Assembly: GCF_008362905.1 (NCBI RefSeq)
Contig: NZ_VFJB01000009.1
Coordinates: 186,001 to 250,000, forward strand
Direction of reading: 5' to 3'
Length of the DNA: 64,000 nucleotides
Origin: Deferribacter autotrophicus
GTDB taxonomy: Bacteria; Chrysiogenota; Deferribacteres; Deferribacterales; Deferribacteraceae
The first letter of the stretch is position 1. The number at the start of each line of letters is the position of its first letter. A program made the translations under genes and the position numbers. The notes beneath the pieces were generated by a model. The model was not told the origin of the DNA, ran no database searches, and saw only the letters and a program-made list of their open reading frames with translations. Below are positions 1 to 8,224 of this stretch, one piece after another.

Positions 1-159
1 CCCTTCTACACAACAAAAAATGATGGTACAGGTCTTGGCTTAACTATAACTCACAAAATTATCAAAGAACATGGTGGATCAATTATTATAGAAAACGACA
101 ATGGTGCTAAAATTACCATAGAGTTAGAGGTTTTAGAAAATGAAAATTCTACTAATTGA
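1..159 (+). CDS. Sensor histidine kinase, C-terminal end (partial)
   Basis: The window opens inside an open frame reading [20 protein letters not shown], the G1/G2 ATP-lid end of a HATPase_c kinase domain. It continues about 30 residues to a TGA at 157-159. The kinase would phosphorylate its partner regulator. Its stop overlaps the start of the downstream NtrC-type regulator by 20 bases, which suggests translational coupling and a cognate two-component pair. The sensor domain lies outside the window, so the signal is unknown. Confidence 0.9.
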   Translation, partial: PFYTTKNDGTGLGLTITHKIIKEHGGSIIIENDNGAKITIELEVLENENSTN

Positions 160-1474
160 AGATAATGTATCATTAGCCACTTTGATGAAAATGATGCTTG
201 AAGATGCTGGTTATGATGTTGTTCATAAAGACGATGGGCTTGAAGGTTTAAAAACTTTTGAAAAAGATAAGTTTGACATCGTAATAACTGATATAAGGCT
301 ACCTGGAGTAGATGGATACACAATATTAGAAAATATTATCTCCAAAAATACAAATATCCCTATAATTATTATAACTGCTTATGGGAATATACCTGATGCT
401 GTTAAAGCTATTAAATCAGGAGCTTTTGATTACATAACTAAACCTTTTGATAATGAAGAATTCCTGATAACGGTTGAAAAAGCTGCAAAATATAAAATGC
501 TAAAAGATGAAAATTCAAATCTCAAAGAAATTTTAAAAAACTCATTTAATGTGGAAATAATAGGAAAAAGCAATGCTATGAAAAAGGTTTTGAATTTAGC
601 TGAAACCGTTGCACCCACAAATGCACCTGTACTGCTCGTTGGAGAGAGTGGTACTGGTAAGGAGTTGATAGCTAAAAAAATTCATTTGTTAAGCAGCAGA
701 GCTGACAAACCATTTATTGCAATTAACTGCGCAGCCATCCCAGAAAATTTATTCGAAAGTGAGCTCTTTGGTCATAAAAAAGGATCTTTTACTGGTGCCC
801 ATAAAGACAAAAAAGGTAAAATTGCTGAAGCAAACAAAGGGACAATTTTCCTTGATGAAATAGGGGAAATGCCTCTTAATATCCAAGCAAAAATTTTAAG
901 GTTTTTACAGGAAGGAGAAATTGAACCAGTTGGAGAGACCAAAGCTATTAAAGTAGATGTGAGAGTAATTGCTGCAACAAACAGAGACCTCAAATCTCTA
1001 GTAGATAAAGGAGATTTTAGAGAAGATTTATTTTACAGATTAAACGTCTTCCCAATAAACCTTCCACCATTAAGAGAAAGAAAAGAGGATATACCCGAAC
1101 TTATAAATTATTTTAAGACTAAATATGGATTTAAAAATACAAAGATTAGTGAAGAAACATTAAAAAAATTAAAAAATTATGACTGGCCTGGCAACATTAG
1201 AGAACTTGAAAATCTAATATATAGATTATGTATAATGGCTCAAAATGGAATTGTTACAGATGATTTACTCCCTCCTGAAATCGGAGACAATATAGCAAAA
1301 TGTTTCGATTTAAATCTGCCTGACGATAAACTTGATTTACAACAGTTAGAAAAAACATTGATTCTTAAAGCACTTAACAAGTTCAATGGGAATAAAAGTA
1401 AAACTGCTGATTATCTCTGTTTACCAAGGCATGTCTTATTATATCGACTTGAAAAATTCAATATCAAAGACTAA
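140..1474 (+). CDS. Sigma-54-dependent response regulator, NtrC/AtoC family
   Basis: The 444-residue protein has the classic three-part layout. A receiver domain (about 1-120) carries acidic residue D8 and phosphoacceptor D51 in TDIRLPG. An AAA+ sigma-54 activation domain (about 140-370) has Walker A GESGTGKE and the sigma-54-contacting loop in the form GSFTGA. A Fis-type helix-turn-helix ends the protein (about 400-444). It is predicted to bind upstream enhancer sites and drive ATP-dependent open-complex formation by sigma-54 polymerase. It sits directly behind a kinase. The twin 16-bp palindromes and the sigma-54-like site near 2.3 kb are possible targets; that link is inference. Confidence 0.95.
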   Translation: MKILLIEDNVSLATLMKMMLEDAGYDVVHKDDGLEGLKTFEKDKFDIVITDIRLPGVDGYTILENIISKNTNIPIIIITAYGNIPDAVKAIKSGAFDYITKPFDNEEFLITVEKAAKYKMLKDENSNLKEILKNSFNVEIIGKSNAMKKVLNLAETVAPTNAPVLLVGESGTGKELIAKKIHLLSSRADKPFIAINCAAIPENLFESELFGHKKGSFTGAHKDKKGKIAEANKGTIFLDEIGEMPLNIQAKILRFLQEGEIEPVGETKAIKVDVRVIAATNRDLKSLVDKGDFREDLFYRLNVFPINLPPLRERKEDIPELINYFKTKYGFKNTKISEETLKKLKNYDWPGNIRELENLIYRLCIMAQNGIVTDDLLPPEIGDNIAKCFDLNLPDDKLDLQQLEKTLILKALNKFNGNKSKTADYLCLPRHVLLYRLEKFNIKD

Positions 1475-1525
1475 CTTTTCGCAAAGATAAATAGAAATCT
1501 TAAGTCGATTTAAAACTTTAACCAA

Positions 1526-1942
1526 TTAGTTTATTTTAAACACCTTATACTCTAACTCTTTACTCTTATACACTTTTTTAAAAAATATAAAATATAAAAC
1601 AATAACTACAACTGTTGCTACTGGTGTCAGTATATTATCATTAGCACTCAGTGATGATGTTATAGCTGCAGTAAATAATGCCAAAAACACAGGAACGATG
1701 TAAATCATAAATATTGAGCTGTAAAAGCTATTCTTTTTCAAACCAACATTTACAGTCTCACCCTCTTTAAGATCTTCTAAACATTTTACCTCAATAAATG
1801 TATAATTATCCCCTGTAGAGCAACAGGACTGATTATCATCACAAGAACCACATGCTGAACTTCTCATTACTTTCAAAACTGCCTTCCCATCAGGCTTAAT
1901 TTTTATAACTCGAGCCTTATGCAAAACATATTTACTGCTCAT
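1526..1942 (-). CDS. RseC/MucC-type membrane protein (SoxR-reducing system RseC family)
   Basis: About 138 residues. The ATG at 1942 is chosen because AGGAGG lies just upstream; a longer in-frame start lacks a site. The N-terminal half has a cysteine cluster (ACGSCDDNQSCC) typical of RseC proteins, followed by two hydrophobic segments that should cross the membrane. Family members modulate sigma-E signalling, or belong to Rnf/Rsx-linked redox modules in anaerobes. Its start overlaps the end of a small upstream gene on the same strand, so the two form a short operon convergent with the response regulator. The specific role here is not determined by context. Confidence 0.8.
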   Translation of the reverse strand: MSSKYVLHKARVIKIKPDGKAVLKVMRSSACGSCDDNQSCCSTGDNYTFIEVKCLEDLKEGETVNVGLKKNSFYSSIFMIYIVPVFLALFTAAITSSLSANDNILTPVATVVVIVLYFIFFKKVYKSKELEYKVFKIN

Positions 1943-2081
1943 AATAACCTCCTTCAATAAAAATGTTGTCATTCTTCTCCTTTGCAACATTTAAAAGCTC
2001 TTTTTCTTTTTTATACAGTTTTAGTTGCATATAACCAATTAGTGTTAAAGTGAATATAGAAAACATCAATATCTTATCCAT
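1932..2081 (-). CDS. Small single-pass membrane protein (49 aa), unknown
   Basis: A short open frame starts at 2081 with GAGGAGG eight bases upstream. Its N-terminus is hydrophobic (ILMFSIFTLTLIGYM), followed by a charged, Lys/Glu-rich tail. It overlaps the start of the RseC-like gene by 11 bases, indicating coupled translation. I recognise no family. A small membrane partner of RseC is possible but is inference. Confidence 0.6.
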   Translation of the reverse strand: MDKILMFSIFTLTLIGYMQLKLYKKEKELLNVAKEKNDNIFIEGGYYEQ

Positions 2082-2227
2082 AAATTCCTCCTCAAATTTC
2101 TTGATTTTTAATTATTCAAAAATCATGCCAATATTAAAATTTCTCTCAAATATTACGAAAAATTTTTAAATTATAAGAAGTAATCAAACCCATCTGAATA
2201 AAACTAATTCAATTCAAAAAAAAGAAT

Positions 2228-2275
2228 TGTATAAAATTCTACAATAAAAATCGATCAACTGTAGAATATTCTACA
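2228..2275. promoter_or_regulatory. Two copies of a 16-bp palindrome (candidate enhancer sites)
   Basis: TGTAGAATATTCTACA at 2260-2275 is a perfect palindrome. TGTATAAAATTCTACA at 2228-2243 matches it at 14 of 16 positions. The centres are 32 bp apart, close to three helical turns, as expected for a dimeric activator binding tandem sites. They lie about 55-100 bp upstream of a sigma-54-like promoter, the usual position for NtrC-family enhancers. The binding protein is inferred, not shown. Confidence 0.6.
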
Positions 2276-2328
2276 TTTATTAATCGTCTCCAACTACAAT
2301 TTATTTATTTATCAAGAAATTAACATTC

Positions 2329-2344
2329 TGGCATCAAAATTGTT
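2329..2344 (+). promoter_or_regulatory. Sigma-54-like (-24/-12) promoter for the ccm operon
   Basis: TGGCATCAAAATTGTT aligns without gaps to the sigma-54 consensus TGGCACGNNNNTTGCW. The -24 GG is kept; the -12 GC is changed to GT and one flanking C is a T. It is 32 bases upstream of the ATG at 2376 and downstream of two palindromic sites. The -12 mismatch makes this a moderate call. Confidence 0.5.
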
Positions 2345-2375
2345 CATAGTTGGGAAAAACATTGGAGGTTTATTT

Positions 2376-3275
2376 ATGAAGACACCAAAAAACCTGTTTA
2401 AGAAATTTTTAATTTTAATTTTTCTATTTATCAGTGCAAGTGCATTTGCAGAAACAATGACAATGAAACAGCTATATTATTCTATATGGCCTGAGTATGA
2501 TAAGCCATCAGTTTTAGTCATCTATTCAGGAAAATTCATCAATGATACCGGCAAACCATTTAATGATGAACTCATTTATTATGCACCAAAAGGCGCAAAA
2601 ATTAATATGTTGTGCGAAACAGAAAACGGTATGCTCTGTCTGAGATATCTTGTAGAAGATATGGGTGATTATATTAAAATTACTTGGAAACCTTCAAGAA
2701 CAATAAATCCTGGAGAAGAATTCCCTGTAATGTTTGAATATTACATCGATTATTTAAACCTTAATAATAGCAATAGGAGCTTTAATCATCTTTTTAGAGC
2801 AGCTTTTCCTATTCAAAATATGACAGTTGAAGTTAAACAGCCTACAGATTCCACCCAATTTGAAATGATACCAAAACCACACTGGAACCAGTTAGATGGA
2901 GATTTTACAAATTACTATCTAAATCTTAAAGATATAAAAGAAAATGAAAAAATATCATTTAAAATAAGTTATGTAAGAAATTCTTCTGAACCTTCAATCA
3001 AAAATATCAAGCAAAGCAATTTAAATGAAACAAGCATTCCTACTGACAAAAAACTTATATTGATAATTATAGTATTTGCCGCCATATTAGGTTTTACTGT
3101 TGCATACATGCTCAAAGGTACTTCTTCCAAACAATCCAAAAACTCACCTAAACAAAAAGAAAATAATAAAAATCATAAACAAAGAGAAAAAGAAAAATTA
3201 AGAAAATTACTGTTAGATGGAAAAATCAGTGAAGAAACATACAAAGAATTACTTAAAGAATTAAACAACAAATAA
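2376..3275 (+). CDS. Membrane-anchored accessory protein of cytochrome c maturation operon
   Basis: 299 residues from the ATG at 2376, preceded by TTGGAGG; the upstream in-frame TTG lacks a site. It has a signal peptide (about 1-24, ending SASAFA), a roughly 180-residue beta-rich outer domain, one transmembrane helix near residues 226-246, then a very basic linker. It ends in a short helical hairpin, GKISEETYKELLKELN, resembling SHOCT tails. No enzyme motif is visible. As first gene of the run leading into ccmF and ccmH, it probably assists heme delivery or apocytochrome handling on the outer face of the membrane. That role is inferred from position only. Confidence 0.7.
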   Translation: MKTPKNLFKKFLILIFLFISASAFAETMTMKQLYYSIWPEYDKPSVLVIYSGKFINDTGKPFNDELIYYAPKGAKINMLCETENGMLCLRYLVEDMGDYIKITWKPSRTINPGEEFPVMFEYYIDYLNLNNSNRSFNHLFRAAFPIQNMTVEVKQPTDSTQFEMIPKPHWNQLDGDFTNYYLNLKDIKENEKISFKISYVRNSSEPSIKNIKQSNLNETSIPTDKKLILIIIVFAAILGFTVAYMLKGTSSKQSKNSPKQKENNKNHKQREKEKLRKLLLDGKISEETYKELLKELNNK

Positions 3276-3294
3276 CCTTTTGGAGGAAATACAA

Positions 3295-5262
3295 ATGACC
3301 TTTATTGGAACCAGTTCATTGGTAATAGCTTTGTTATTTTGCATTTACGCATTAATTTGCTTAGTGGTAGGGATAGAAAACAAAAATTCAAAACTTTTAT
3401 TAAGTGGTAGAGGAGCAACCTTATCGGTTGCTTTTCTATCAATAGTAGCTTCTTTAATACTAATTTACTTTTTAATTACAGGCAATTATCAAATAAAATA
3501 CGTCTATCAATATACAAACAAAGATTTACCCATTTTTTACAAATTTGCTGCTTTTTGGGCTGGAAACGCAGGCTCTTTGATGCTTTGGACGCTTCTTCTT
3601 ACAATATATACTGCTGTTATAGCATTCCCTTTAAAAAGAGTGTTTAATAAGTATTTGGCATACGCTGTCATAGTGTTATTGATGATAAACATCTTTTTCT
3701 TAAGTGTATTAATATTCATAACAAATCCTTTTGAACTCCTACCTGTAAAACCTGCAGATGGAAATGGATTAAATCCTTTATTGCAAAATCCAGGAATGGT
3801 TTTTCACCCTCTTACCTTGTATCTTGGATATGTCGGATTTACTGTACCATTCGCTTTTGCAATGTCAGCTCTGATAACCAAAAAGGTTGATGACTGGTGG
3901 ATTAAAACTACAAGAAGATGGACAGTTTGGGCATGGTTGTTTCTAAGCCTTGGCAATTTGTTTGGAGCACAGTGGGCTTATGTAGAATTAGGCTGGGGCG
4001 GCTACTGGGCATGGGACCCTGTAGAAAACTCCTCTTTTATGCCATGGTTGACTGCTACAGCTTTTGTACATTCCATCATAATTCAAGAAAGAAAAAATAT
4101 GCTGAAAATTTGGAATATGTTTTTGATCATCGCAACTTATTTGTTAACTATCTTCGGTACATTTTTAACAAGAAGTGGAGTATATGCATCAGTACATTCT
4201 TTTTCTGATTCATCTTTAGGCTCTGTATTTCTTAGCTATATAATATTGCTTGCAGCTTTATCTTTAGGATTAATATTTCACCGTTTAAAACTTTTAAAAG
4301 AGCAACGTTCTTTTGAATCGTATATTTCTAAAGAAAGTAGCTTCCTATTTAACAACCTGTTGCTTGTTGGCGGTGCATTTGCAGTTTTCTGGGGAACGAA
4401 CTTTCCTATTATTTCTGAAGCCATTCGTGGTGTAAAAGTTACTGTAAGTGTTCCATGGTACAATCAGGTAATGAGCCCCATACTTCTGGGAGTAATTTTA
4501 CTTATAGGAATATGCCCATTGATTGCTTGGCATAAATCATCTTATGAAAATTTTAAGAACAATTTTTTGATCCCCACAATACTAAGTATAATTTTTGCAG
4601 TAATAGGTTACTATTTTATCTTTTCTAAAAAACTTTACGCAACCATCGGATTCACAATATCATTTTTCGCATTGATCACAACTATACAAGAATTTGTTAA
4701 AGGTGTTAGAGTTAGAAGAAAAGTTGTTAATGAAGGATACCTTGTATCTCTATGGCGCTTAATTTCTAAAAACAGAAGAAGATATGGTGGCTATATAGTT
4801 CATATAGGCACAATTCTTATTGCTGTGGGTATCATTGGTTCAAATGCCTACAAAATTGAAAAAGAAGTAAGAGTAAAACTTGGTGATGAGATTGCAATAA
4901 ACGACTACACAATGAAGTACAAAGGGTTAGAAATGACCAAAGAAGGTAGTAATCAAATAGTCTTTGCAAAACTTAAAGTGAAAAAAAATGGAAAAAGTAT
5001 TGGCATTCTCAAGCCTGAGAAAGTGTTTTATAAAACATGGGACCAACCCTCAACAGAAGTAGCTATCTATTCTACATTGAAAGAAGACCTCTATGTAGCA
5101 CTTGCTGGCTGGATAAATAATGGCAAGTATGTTGACTTAATGATCCATATCAATCCATTAGTTATATGGATCTGGATTGGTGGATATATTTTAATAATCG
5201 GTTCAATTATAGCCTTGTGGCCTGGAAAAGGGGCCCAACTCAATCCAAAATATATTCTGTGA
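3295..5262 (+). CDS. ccmF: Cytochrome c-type biogenesis protein CcmF (heme lyase)
   Basis: 655 residues from the ATG at 3295, after TGGAGGAAAT. It is a polytopic membrane protein with the CcmF/CcmC WWD heme-handling motif (LGWGGYWAWDPVENSSFMPW, about residues 235-255), an LTRSGVYASVHSF segment and a C-terminal periplasmic domain closed by a final helix. CcmF transfers heme from CcmE to the CXXCH cysteines of apocytochromes, working with CcmH. Length and motif order match the CcmF/NrfE family. Five bases follow the end of the upstream accessory gene before its Shine-Dalgarno site, and ccmH begins ten bases after its stop, so this is clearly one operon. CcmA, B, C, E and G are not in the window. 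Confidence 0.95.
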   Translation: MTFIGTSSLVIALLFCIYALICLVVGIENKNSKLLLSGRGATLSVAFLSIVASLILIYFLITGNYQIKYVYQYTNKDLPIFYKFAAFWAGNAGSLMLWTLLLTIYTAVIAFPLKRVFNKYLAYAVIVLLMINIFFLSVLIFITNPFELLPVKPADGNGLNPLLQNPGMVFHPLTLYLGYVGFTVPFAFAMSALITKKVDDWWIKTTRRWTVWAWLFLSLGNLFGAQWAYVELGWGGYWAWDPVENSSFMPWLTATAFVHSIIIQERKNMLKIWNMFLIIATYLLTIFGTFLTRSGVYASVHSFSDSSLGSVFLSYIILLAALSLGLIFHRLKLLKEQRSFESYISKESSFLFNNLLLVGGAFAVFWGTNFPIISEAIRGVKVTVSVPWYNQVMSPILLGVILLIGICPLIAWHKSSYENFKNNFLIPTILSIIFAVIGYYFIFSKKLYATIGFTISFFALITTIQEFVKGVRVRRKVVNEGYLVSLWRLISKNRRRYGGYIVHIGTILIAVGIIGSNAYKIEKEVRVKLGDEIAINDYTMKYKGLEMTKEGSNQIVFAKLKVKKNGKSIGILKPEKVFYKTWDQPSTEVAIYSTLKEDLYVALAGWINNGKYVDLMIHINPLVIWIWIGGYILIIGSIIALWPGKGAQLNPKYIL

Positions 5263-5271
5263 GAGTGAATT

Positions 5272-5751
5272 ATGAAAAGAGTTAAGATTTTTCTTATTAT
5301 CATTACAATAATTATCAATGGTCAGCTTGCATTTGCTATAGACAATGGGTTTGATTACGCTCTTTTTAAAAAGATTGAAGCAAATCTTATGTGTACTGAT
5401 GGGTGTGGAATGTACTTGAAAGCCTGCTCGAATAACACTGCTGAAGAGATGAGAAAATTAATCAAAAAACTTTTAATTGAAGGGAAAAGTGAAAAAGATA
5501 TCTACGCTTACATGATAAATATTTATGGTGAAGAAGTCATGGCTGCTCCGCCTGTGAGTAGCTCATTTAACATTTTAGCTTGGGTAACCCCATTTTTAGG
5601 TTTATTAGCAGGAGCACTAATAATTTACATTGCCCTTGACAAATGGGTATTCAATAAACGTGCAAAAAAAGAACCCGACATAGAAATTGATGAAATTACC
5701 AAAGCTGAATTCGATCCACTTTTAGATGAAGAGATAAAAAAACATTTTTAA
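5272..5751 (+). CDS. ccmH: CcmH/CycL/NrfF-type cytochrome c maturation protein
   Basis: 159 residues with a signal peptide (about 1-23), a short periplasmic three-helix domain and a transmembrane helix (about 103-123). The redox motif is CTDGCGMYLKAC (about residues 40-51). The more familiar CcmH form is LRCxxCQ, so this protein keeps a paired-cysteine site but with CX3C spacing and a third cysteine eleven residues after the first. CcmH reduces or holds apocytochrome CXXCH cysteines for ligation by CcmF. It lies ten bases after ccmF in the same operon. The family call is secure; the consequence of the altered spacing is not known. Confidence 0.88.
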   Translation: MKRVKIFLIIITIIINGQLAFAIDNGFDYALFKKIEANLMCTDGCGMYLKACSNNTAEEMRKLIKKLLIEGKSEKDIYAYMINIYGEEVMAAPPVSSSFNILAWVTPFLGLLAGALIIYIALDKWVFNKRAKKEPDIEIDEITKAEFDPLLDEEIKKHF

Positions 5752-5764
5752 CAGGGAGGTATAA

Positions 5765-6130
5765 ATGATTTATTTAATAGCATTAATTATATTTTCAATA
5801 CCTATAATATTGGTGATAAAGCCTATAATAACAAATGAAGAACTTATTTTCATTAATATTGATAAAGAAGAAGATAGTATGTCATTAGATGAAAAAAAGA
5901 AATCAGTATTTACCACATTAGCTGAAATTGAGTTTGATTATAAAATGAACAAATTGTCCCCAAAAGATTACAAAAAGTTAAGTGATTATTACCGAAAAAA
6001 AGCTGCTTTAATATTAAAGGAAGAAGAACTAATGCAAGAGAATAATAATCAAACATTTTCATCAATTGATGATGAAATAGAGAAGGAAATCAGTAAATAT
6101 AAAAAACAAAAAATGGGGAGCCATAAATGA
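5765..6130 (+). CDS. CcmI-like N-terminal domain protein (121 aa)
   Basis: One N-terminal transmembrane helix (residues 2-20) is followed by a charged helical region containing TLAEIEFDYKMNKLSPKDY and KLSDYYRKKAALIL. This fits the helical region after the first membrane segment in CcmI/CycH proteins, where the motif is L-x-E-L-E-x-D-x-x-x-G-x-[LI]-S-x-x-[DE]-Y. The TPR part of full CcmI is absent. CcmI acts as an apocytochrome chaperone with CcmFH. GGGAGG precedes the start, and the stop overlaps the next gene by four bases. Confidence 0.65.
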   Translation: MIYLIALIIFSIPIILVIKPIITNEELIFINIDKEEDSMSLDEKKKSVFTTLAEIEFDYKMNKLSPKDYKKLSDYYRKKAALILKEEELMQENNNQTFSSIDDEIEKEISKYKKQKMGSHK

Positions 6131-7065
6131 AGTTAATAAAAGGTTTAGTTGTTGTTCTTTTTGTAATTTTTACTATGATCAACGGCTATACTTATAAAAT
6201 AGCTGATGTTGATAAAACTGTTAAGATTTCCGCACTTCATTTATACATTAATCCAATATCTGCAAATAGTGTATCTTTGACATATAGTTTATTTATAAAT
6301 TATCAGGGAAAGGAAAAAACTAATTCAAATGTAATTGAAATATCTATTCCCAAAAATGTTAGTAATTTTGAATTTCTCGCAGGTGTAAACAAACAAAACG
6401 TAAATTTCAATCAAAACAAGATGATAATTAAAGCAAACTTAAAACCCGGAGAAAACAATATCGTAATAAGGATGTTAAAACAAATAAATTTACCACATTT
6501 TATACTCCCTTTAAAAATCAATAAATTTACAGAAAATATCTACATCCTAACACCACCCAGTGGGATTAAAATAAAAGGTGAAGATTTATATGAAGGTAAA
6601 GAAGTTGAAATACAAAACAATAAGTTAAAATACTACTTTTATCCAAAGCTTTTTCCCAATATGGAATTAAGCTTGTTTGTCAATATAAAAAGTGAAACAA
6701 CATCGCAAATTATTGATTCATATCAACCCAAATTTCACAGTGCTGCACATGTAAGGTTCTGGCGTCAATCCCCATTTAGAGGAATCAACCCACATATTTT
6801 CTTAGCTATATTAACAATACTGCCAATATCACTATTCATTTATTTAAAATACAAAAAAAGAAAAAAAGCATCAAATGTTGAGGATATAAATGAACAATTG
6901 AAGCTTTTAAATTTAAGAAAAGAATCACTATTGGAAGAAATTGTAAATCTTGACGAAAAATTTGCCAATAATAAGATTGATGAGAAAACATACAAAGAAA
7001 TGAGAAGCAAAGCAAAAGAAAGGTTATCTAAAATACAGATGAATATTGAAAGGCTAAAGAATTGA
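6127..7065 (+). CDS. Membrane-anchored accessory protein with coiled-coil tail
   Basis: 312 residues that overlap the preceding CcmI-like gene by ATGA. Features are a signal peptide or anchor (1-20), a beta-rich outer domain (about 25-200), a transmembrane helix (about 221-239), and a cytoplasmic coiled coil with NKIDEKTYKEMRSKAKERL. The architecture copies the first protein of the operon (outer beta domain, one late membrane helix, SHOCT-like tail), although the sequences are not obviously alike. A role in cytochrome c maturation is inferred from the operon. No catalytic residues are recognised. Confidence 0.6.
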   Translation: MKLIKGLVVVLFVIFTMINGYTYKIADVDKTVKISALHLYINPISANSVSLTYSLFINYQGKEKTNSNVIEISIPKNVSNFEFLAGVNKQNVNFNQNKMIIKANLKPGENNIVIRMLKQINLPHFILPLKINKFTENIYILTPPSGIKIKGEDLYEGKEVEIQNNKLKYYFYPKLFPNMELSLFVNIKSETTSQIIDSYQPKFHSAAHVRFWRQSPFRGINPHIFLAILTILPISLFIYLKYKKRKKASNVEDINEQLKLLNLRKESLLEEIVNLDEKFANNKIDEKTYKEMRSKAKERLSKIQMNIERLKN

Positions 7066-7084
7066 GCCAAAAGGAAAAACTATT

Positions 7085-7600
7085 ATGAAAACTATTTCTG
7101 TTAGAAGAAAAGTTGGAATTGAAGATTTAATGTTTATTGGTGCCATAGCTATTTTTATTGCAATTTCCCTTACCAAAATTAATTACTTTCTAATCACAGG
7201 GAAAATACCAAATTATTTCTCAAATATGAAATTTAAGAATCTTGTTTATGGTGATAAAGCCATTGAGAAAATCTCTTTGTTATTTGGGAAATATAATATT
7301 CACAATAATGCTTATATTGCTGAATACGAATCCAAAAATGCAAAACTTACAGTAATATCTATGGAATTTAAAGATTTCAATCAGCTCATCAGTTTTGAAA
7401 AAACATTAACTGCCAAGCTTCACATAAGAAATATTAAATTAAACATCAATGATTCAATAAAATTTATTGAAAGAAAATTATCTGATGAAACCGAACTATT
7501 TTTTTATCTTTTTACTAAACAAAACAAGATATTTTTACTTATTTCAAATACTATCATAGACAACAAAAATCTCAAAGAAGCCTACAAAATATTTGAATAA
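7085..7600 (+). CDS. Membrane-anchored protein of unknown function
   Basis: 171 residues with one N-terminal transmembrane segment (about 16-36, LMFIGAIAIFIAISLT), followed by an outer domain of about 130 residues rich in Lys, Asn and aromatic residues. No family is recognised. It begins 19 bases after the preceding gene, and the next gene begins 13 bases after its stop, so it is part of the operon joining cytochrome c maturation to the DUF2318 and ABC genes. Confidence 0.55.
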   Translation: MKTISVRRKVGIEDLMFIGAIAIFIAISLTKINYFLITGKIPNYFSNMKFKNLVYGDKAIEKISLLFGKYNIHNNAYIAEYESKNAKLTVISMEFKDFNQLISFEKTLTAKLHIRNIKLNINDSIKFIERKLSDETELFFYLFTKQNKIFLLISNTIIDNKNLKEAYKIFE

Positions 7601-7613
7601 AAAGAGGTGTGTT

Positions 7614-8210
7614 ATGGATAAAAGAAACGAACTTAAAGAAAAATTGATGAAAGAAGAAGAAAGATACAAGGGACCAAACAAAGTAATAATATTTATGTTT
7701 ATTTTTATTGCAATTGTAGGTTTAGGTGCATTTGTGTTTAATGCTAAAAAAAACTCTATGCCAATAAAAAGATATACTGGTGGCAATTATAATATAGGCA
7801 AATCTATGAATTATAAAGGTAAAGAGATAAATATGACAGATATCTCATATCAAATAGAAAATAAGAAATTGGTTTTAGACTTAAATCAAGTTATAAATAA
7901 CAAAATAATTTATACTGTTTATCGTAATAAAAGTTCAAACAAAGAAGTACCTCTTGCTGCATATATAGCACCTTCTGGAAGACTTGTTGTAGTAATTGCA
8001 ATGTGTGAGCCTTGCCGTTCCCAAAGATTTAGAATTAGAAACAACATTCTTGTTTGCGAAACATGTGGTACAAGATGGTTTTTAAACGATTTAAGAGGTA
8101 TTTCTGGTGGTTGTGTAAAATATCCACCTGAAGAAATCCCTTATAAAATAATTAATGGAAAGATTTACATCGATCTAAATATCTTGGACAACTGGAGATT
8201 GAGAATTTAG
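7614..8210 (+). CDS. DUF2318 domain membrane-anchored protein
   Basis: 198 residues from the ATG at 7614, preceded by AAGAGGTG. There is one N-terminal transmembrane helix (about 23-43). The C-terminal domain has MCEPCRSQRF, then VCETCGTRW and GGCVKYPP, the two CXXC pairs plus extra cysteine typical of DUF2318, which likely bind metal or undergo redox change. In Campylobacter jejuni a DUF2318 protein sits with two FtsX-type permeases, an ATPase and thioredoxin-like proteins in the iron-uptake locus downstream of p19. The same order is found here without the FTR1-type permease or P19. A role in extracytoplasmic metal reduction or handling is inference. Confidence 0.82.
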   Translation: MDKRNELKEKLMKEEERYKGPNKVIIFMFIFIAIVGLGAFVFNAKKNSMPIKRYTGGNYNIGKSMNYKGKEINMTDISYQIENKKLVLDLNQVINNKIIYTVYRNKSSNKEVPLAAYIAPSGRLVVVIAMCEPCRSQRFRIRNNILVCETCGTRWFLNDLRGISGGCVKYPPEEIPYKIINGKIYIDLNILDNWRLRI

Positions 8211-8224
8211 TACGGAGTTATTTA

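Noticed and set aside
3295-3312. CTTTATTGGAAC near the ccmF start resembles the phage late motif
   Set aside because: It lacks the CACAYC half, lies inside coding DNA of the host and matches by chance.
3918-4208. 96-codon open frame on the plus strand inside ccmF
   Set aside because: It is an out-of-frame shadow of a well-supported ccmF gene and has no ribosome site or recognisable domain.
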